Positions 35,614 to 39,825 of a stretch of DNA of 39,825 nt are shown here, in pieces. Source of the DNA: Nocardioides sp. R-C-SC26 (GTDB lineage Bacteria; Actinomycetota; Actinomycetes; Propionibacteriales; Nocardioidaceae). The stretch's first letter is position 1, and every line of letters starts with the position of its first letter. Below the pieces are notes generated by a model. It was not told where the DNA came from. It did not search any database and saw only the letters and a program-made list of their open reading frames with translations. The position numbers and the translations under genes were made by a program. The stretch lies in assembly GCF_021246465.1 (NCBI RefSeq), contig NZ_JAHRHK010000012.1, positions 107,999 to 147,823 on the forward strand, read 5' to 3'.

Positions 35614-38208
35614 GTGCGCGCGATCCGACGGTTCACCGTCCGCCCCGTCCTGCCGACCGAGCTCGCCGGGCTCGCGGACCTGGCAGGCAATCTGCGCTGG
35701 TCCTGGCATCCGGAGACGTGCGACCTCTTCGAGGCCGTGGACCCCGATCTCTGGCGCGAGGTGGGACACGATCCTGCCAAGCTCCTGGGCGCGGTGAGTG
35801 CGGGGCGGTTCGCCGACCTCGCGGCCGACGGGGCCTTCCGGGCGCAGCTGGCCGCCGTCCGGGCCGACCTCGAGCGCTACCTCACCGAGGATCGCTGGTA
35901 CCAGCGCAAGGTGTCCGTCGAGGACGGCCCGCGTGCCGTCGCCTACTTCTCCGCCGAGTACGGCATCACCGCCGTGCTCCCGCAGTACTCGGGCGGCCTG
36001 GGGATCCTGGCCGGTGACCACCTCAAGGCCGCGAGCGACCTCGGCGTGCCGATCCTCGGGGTGGGCCTGCTCTACAAGCACGGCTACTTCGAGCAGTCCC
36101 TCTCCGGCGAGGGGTGGCAGCAGGAGACCTACCCCGTGCTCGACCCCGACGAGCTGCCGATCTCGCTGCTCCGCGATGCCGACGGCGCGCGGGCGATCAT
36201 CACCATCCCGATGCCCGGCGGCCCCGACCTGGTCGCGCGGATCTGGGTGGCGAGCGTCGGACGAGTGCCGCTGCTGCTCCTCGACACCGACGTCGAGGGC
36301 AATCCCGAGCACTACGTCGACGTCACCGACAGGCTCTACGGGGGCACGGCCGAGCACCGGTTGCGTCAGGAGCTCCTGCTCGGTGTCGGCGGCGTCAAGG
36401 CGCTGCGCGTCTATTGCCGCATCACCGGCCACGCGGAGCCCGAGGTGTTCCACTGCAACGAGGGCCACGCCGGATTCCTCGGCATCGAGCGCATCCGAGA
36501 GCTGATCACAGGTCCGGACGCACTCGACTTCGACACCGCGGTGCAGATCGGTCGGTCCTCCACGGTCTTCACCACCCACACCCCGGTACCGGCCGGCATC
36601 GACCGCTTCCCGAGGACCCTCGTCGCGCAGTACCTCGGTGACGGGGGCGCGACGCCGGACGTCCCGGTCGAGCGCGTGCTCGCTCTCGGCGCGGAGGACT
36701 ACGCCGGCGGCGACACCAGTGTCTTCAACATGGCGGTGATGGGCTTCCGGCTCGCACAGCGCGCCAACGGCGTCTCGCAGTTGCACGGCGAGGTCAGCCG
36801 GGGCATGTTCCACGGGCTGTGGCCGGCCTTCGAGGAGTCGGAGGTGCCGATCACCTCGATCACCAACGGCGTCCACGCACCTACCTGGGTCGCCCGCGAG
36901 GTGTTCGGTCTGGCCGCAGCGCAGGGTGCCGACCCCGACGGCGACGACACCGAGGCGTTCTGGGCGGCGATCGACGTCGTGCCGGCCGACCGGATGTGGG
37001 CCACCAAGCGGCGCCTACGTGAGGCGCTGGTCGCCGACGCACGTGAGCGGCTGCGCCGCTCCTGGGAGAAGCGCGGCGCCGCGGCGGCCGAGCTGGACTG
37101 GATCGACGATGCGCTCGATCCCGACGTGCTGACCATCGGCTTCGCGCGGCGGGTGCCGTCCTACAAGCGGCTGACGCTGATGCTCCGCGACCCCGAGCGG
37201 CTCAAGCGCCTCCTGCTCGACCCGGAGCGCCCGGTGCAGTTGGTGATCGCCGGCAAGGCGCACCCGGCCGACGACGGCGGCAAGCGGCTGATCCAGGAGA
37301 TGGTGCGCTTCGCCGACGACCCCGAGGTGCGCCATCGGATCGTCTTCCTGCCCAACTACGACATCGCCATGGCCCAGCCGCTCTACCCGGGCTGCGACGT
37401 CTGGCTCAACAACCCGCTGCGCCCCTACGAGGCCTGCGGCACCTCGGGCATGAAGGCAGCGCTCAACGGTGGCCTCAACCTCTCGATCCTCGACGGGTGG
37501 TGGGATGAGTGGTTCGACGGCGAGAACGGCTGGGCCATCCCCTCCGCCGACGGTCTCGACGACACCGACCGGCGCGACGACATCGAGGCGACGGCTCTCT
37601 ACGACCTGATCGAGAAGCAGGTCGCACCCCGGTTCTACGACGTCGACGCCGACGGCGTGCCCCACCGCTGGGTCGAGATGCTGCGTCACACCCTGCGCTC
37701 GCTCGGCCCGAAGGTGCTCGCGAGCCGGATGGTGCGCGACTACACGCGCCTGCTCTACGCGCCCGCCGCGCTGACCGCCCGCGAGATCTCCGGCCACGCC
37801 GGCACCACCAGTGACTTCGCCGACGCCCGCGCCCTCGCCGCCTGGAAGAGGCAGGTCGTCGCGGGTTGGCCTTCGGTGAGGGTCGAGCACGTCGAGAGCA
37901 CCGGCGTCGGCGATGCGCCCGAGGTCGGAGCCGGCCTGACCGTGCGGGCCTTCGTCGCGCTCGGCGACCTCACGCCGTCCGACGTCGAGGTGCAGCTGGT
38001 GCACGGCCGTGCCTTGGCCGACGACTCGCTCAGTGAGCCGACCTCGGTGGCGATGAGCGTCGCGGAGACCTACGAGGGCGGTCGGTACCGCTTCGACGGG
38101 CACCTCGACCTCGATCGCGCCGGCGCCTTCGGCTACACCGTGCGCGTCGTGCCGCAGCACCCGCTCCTGATCTCGCCGGCCGAGCTCGGGTTGCTCGCAC
38201 TGCCGTAG
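35614..38208 (+). CDS. glgP: Alpha-glucan phosphorylase, DUF3417 type
   Basis: Releases glucose-1-phosphate from alpha-glucan ends using phosphate and PLP. The 864-residue protein starts with a DUF3417 domain (LAGLADLAGNLRWSWHPETC near 17-36), followed by the short-form phosphorylase core: VAYFSAEYGITAVLPQYSGG, FHCNEGHAGFLGIERI, TTHTPVPAGIDRFP, FARRVPSYKRLTL, and YEACGTSGMKAALNGGLN with Lys614 as the PLP lysine. A C-terminal beta region of about 120 residues extends beyond the core. This form is typical of actinobacteria and thermophiles. It stands back to back with the GlgE operon. Confidence 0.96.
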   Translation: MRAIRRFTVRPVLPTELAGLADLAGNLRWSWHPETCDLFEAVDPDLWREVGHDPAKLLGAVSAGRFADLAADGAFRAQLAAVRADLERYLTEDRWYQRKVSVEDGPRAVAYFSAEYGITAVLPQYSGGLGILAGDHLKAASDLGVPILGVGLLYKHGYFEQSLSGEGWQQETYPVLDPDELPISLLRDADGARAIITIPMPGGPDLVARIWVASVGRVPLLLLDTDVEGNPEHYVDVTDRLYGGTAEHRLRQELLLGVGGVKALRVYCRITGHAEPEVFHCNEGHAGFLGIERIRELITGPDALDFDTAVQIGRSSTVFTTHTPVPAGIDRFPRTLVAQYLGDGGATPDVPVERVLALGAEDYAGGDTSVFNMAVMGFRLAQRANGVSQLHGEVSRGMFHGLWPAFEESEVPITSITNGVHAPTWVAREVFGLAAAQGADPDGDDTEAFWAAIDVVPADRMWATKRRLREALVADARERLRRSWEKRGAAAAELDWIDDALDPDVLTIGFARRVPSYKRLTLMLRDPERLKRLLLDPERPVQLVIAGKAHPADDGGKRLIQEMVRFADDPEVRHRIVFLPNYDIAMAQPLYPGCDVWLNNPLRPYEACGTSGMKAALNGGLNLSILDGWWDEWFDGENGWAIPSADGLDDTDRRDDIEATALYDLIEKQVAPRFYDVDADGVPHRWVEMLRHTLRSLGPKVLASRMVRDYTRLLYAPAALTAREISGHAGTTSDFADARALAAWKRQVVAGWPSVRVEHVESTGVGDAPEVGAGLTVRAFVALGDLTPSDVEVQLVHGRALADDSLSEPTSVAMSVAETYEGGRYRFDGHLDLDRAGAFGYTVRVVPQHPLLISPAELGLLALP

Positions 38209-38229
38209 GGCGCGGCGACGGACCCGAGG

Positions 38230-39825
38230 TCAGCGCCGCGGCCGCACCAGGTTCAGCGTGTAGATCGTCTGCGCGCCGCTGCCGGCGACGACCCGGATCC
38301 TCATCGCGTAGCGCTCGCCGGGGTTCAGGCCGACGCTCACCCCGCAGGACGACGAGCGACCGCACGTGGGCCAGGCAGCCCACCCGCGTGGCGTGCTGAA
38401 ACTGAGGGACGCGGCGGTGGACCGGGTGTGTGCGCTGAGGCGTACCGCGCCTGCTCCGCGGGCCAGGGCGACGCGGTAGCTGCGCTGGTCGGGAGAGAAG
38501 GAGGGGGTGATGCTCGCGCCCTTGACCCGCAGCGCACCCAGACGGCTCTCGGTGTTCTGGGCGGGGCCCGGCTCGGGCGGTGCAGCGGAGCCGAGGCGCT
38601 GGGGGTTGGTGGGGTCGGTCAGATCGAGGCCGAAGATCGAGGGCGAGGCGGGCATCCCACCGGCCTGCGCGGGGAATCCGGCCCAGAGGAGCCGGCCGCC
38701 GACCAGGAGTGGATCGGCGCTCGGACCGGCGAAGGACTGCCTCCACGACCGCGAGGCGAGCACCGCGCCGGCGGAGTCGATCAGGCGGTACTCCAGGGTC
38801 TGCATCACCGGGCCGTTGCCGCGCCGGGTGCCGAAGATCAGCGCGAACCTGTCCGCCTCGAGCTGCACCAGTCGGGGCTCGCCGGCGCTCTGCTGGCCAC
38901 GCGGTGCGAGGGTGGTGATCCACCGGAACGCGCTGGCGCCTGTCGCCGGGTCGGTGCTGATCGCGTAGACGTTGCGGGAGAGTTCGGCGTCGCTGCCGCG
39001 GACGCCGTCGATCGCCTTGCCGTGCGGCACCGAGTTGCCCACGGTGAGGATGCGGCTGGGACCGGACGCGAGGCCGGTGACGGTGGTCCCGGTGTAGTTG
39101 ACCAGGTCGCCGGGGAACTCGAGCACGTCGTAGGCGCGGAAGTCGCGCGCCCCGGTGAGATAGCCGCGCATCACGTTCAGACGGATCGCGCGCGGGAAGG
39201 CATCACCGTGGTCGAGCATCACCAGGTCGTTGCCGACGGTGGTGATCAGCTGCTGGAAGGAGTGGCTGGTGTACGGCGCGTCGCCGAGCTTCTCGAACGG
39301 CGTCGCGCGCATCGTGGCCGTGTCGACCTCGAAGGTCAGGTTCGCCTGGTGGTTCACCTTGTCGCCGGTCTTGTACATCAGGCGGCCCATGTGCACCACG
39401 AGCCGGCTGCCGACGACCATCATGTCCGCGGACGAGGCGTCGAACGGCTGGACGACGCCCTTGACGCCCTGGTTCACCCCGCCGGCGACGTAGGCGGTGC
39501 CGAGCAGTTGCCACGAGGCCGAGTAGCGGCGGACGGCGATGACGTCGCGGGCATCGTTCTCCTGGCGGTTGCTGCGACCGAGCAGGAGGTAGAACGTGCC
39601 GTCGTCGGCGGCGAGGAAGCCGCCGTAGAGGTTCCAGTCGCCGAAGGCGATCTGCGTGCGCGAGCCGACCTTGGTCCAGGTCTCGGCGTCGTACCGGTCG
39701 ACCACGAGGGCGCCGTTGTCGACGGTCGCCACCCCGACGCGACCCTCGGCGGCGGTGAACAGCTCGACGGCGTCGGGGCTGGCCCAGTTGTTGGCGCCGT
39801 AGACCGCCGCGCCGTACGTCTGGAG
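38230..39825 (-). CDS. Beta-propeller-like protein with C-terminal cadherin-like domain (cut by window edge)
   Basis: The last 531 codons are visible and the frame is open to the right edge, so the N-terminus and any signal peptide are missing. Residues up to about 400 of the visible part are beta-rich with repeated blade-like strands (DWNLYGGFLAADDGTFYLLL, then SGPSRILTVGNSV, and ADPLLVGGRLLWAGF). The last 110 residues resemble a cadherin-like beta-sandwich domain (SRLGALRVKGASITPSFSPD, then RSYRVALARGAGAVRLSAH), usual in wall or surface proteins, with a Cys pair (PTCGRSSSCGVSV) near the end. Probably exported. It converges on glgP with a 21-nt gap in which I see only a weak stem. No enzyme motif is seen. 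Confidence 0.75.
   Translation of the reverse strand, partial: LQTYGAAVYGANNWASPDAVELFTAAEGRVGVATVDNGALVVDRYDAETWTKVGSRTQIAFGDWNLYGGFLAADDGTFYLLLGRSNRQENDARDVIAVRRYSASWQLLGTAYVAGGVNQGVKGVVQPFDASSADMMVVGSRLVVHMGRLMYKTGDKVNHQANLTFEVDTATMRATPFEKLGDAPYTSHSFQQLITTVGNDLVMLDHGDAFPRAIRLNVMRGYLTGARDFRAYDVLEFPGDLVNYTGTTVTGLASGPSRILTVGNSVPHGKAIDGVRGSDAELSRNVYAISTDPATGASAFRWITTLAPRGQQSAGEPRLVQLEADRFALIFGTRRGNGPVMQTLEYRLIDSAGAVLASRSWRQSFAGPSADPLLVGGRLLWAGFPAQAGGMPASPSIFGLDLTDPTNPQRLGSAAPPEPGPAQNTESRLGALRVKGASITPSFSPDQRSYRVALARGAGAVRLSAHTRSTAASLSFSTPRGWAAWPTCGRSSSCGVSVGLNPGERYAMRIRVVAGSGAQTIYTLNLVRPRR

Overview
The window is chromosomal DNA from a very GC-rich actinobacterium, most likely a relative of Nocardioides (family level is inference). 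Signs of this are GTG starts, many leaderless promoters with a TAnnnT box 6-7 nt before the start codon, an actinobacterial class A RNase P RNA, an actinobacterial LexA box, a DUF222/HNH gene, a DUF2510 membrane protein and the GlgE alpha-glucan pathway. I see no tRNA, rRNA, CRISPR array, insertion sequence or prophage. Codon and base use look even throughout.

Left part (1-5 kb): the 5' half of cobG sits on the minus strand behind a cobalamin riboswitch whose last hairpin covers the cobG ribosome binding site. Then come a DedA membrane protein, a DUF2510/Excalibur membrane protein, rnpB, and a DUF222/HNH nuclease gene whose promoter carries a perfect SOS box, divergent from rnpB. A VOC protein follows.

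5-12.3 kb: a compact minus-strand run reads circularly permuted ATP-grasp, alpha-E protein, transglutaminase-like protein, YibE/F membrane protein, VOC protein. The first three are a widespread cassette of unknown function with the look of a peptide or amide-bond system. Two small genes, an exported PQQ-type sugar dehydrogenase and a GreA-like factor follow.

12.3-22 kb: panB, a PhnB-like VOC protein, glutamine-dependent NAD synthetase, a NarL-type two-component pair, three small plus-strand genes (two of them paralogous one-domain envelope proteins with a conserved cysteine pair), and an OmpR-type two-component pair.

22-28 kb: glnA2-type glutamine synthetase followed 20 nt later by glnE, the order known from mycobacteria, then a lone lipoprotein solute-binding protein.

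28-38.2 kb: a tightly overlapping operon glgE-treS-mak-glgB (trehalose to maltose to maltose-1-phosphate to branched alpha-glucan), with the phosphorylase glgP divergent from it. The two sides of the shared 111-bp promoter region therefore make and break alpha-glucan. The right edge cuts a predicted exported protein with a C-terminal cadherin-like domain.

Recurring structure: most convergent gene pairs meet in a hairpin or repeat that contains one or both stop codons, and at least eight genes appear to be transcribed without a 5' leader.
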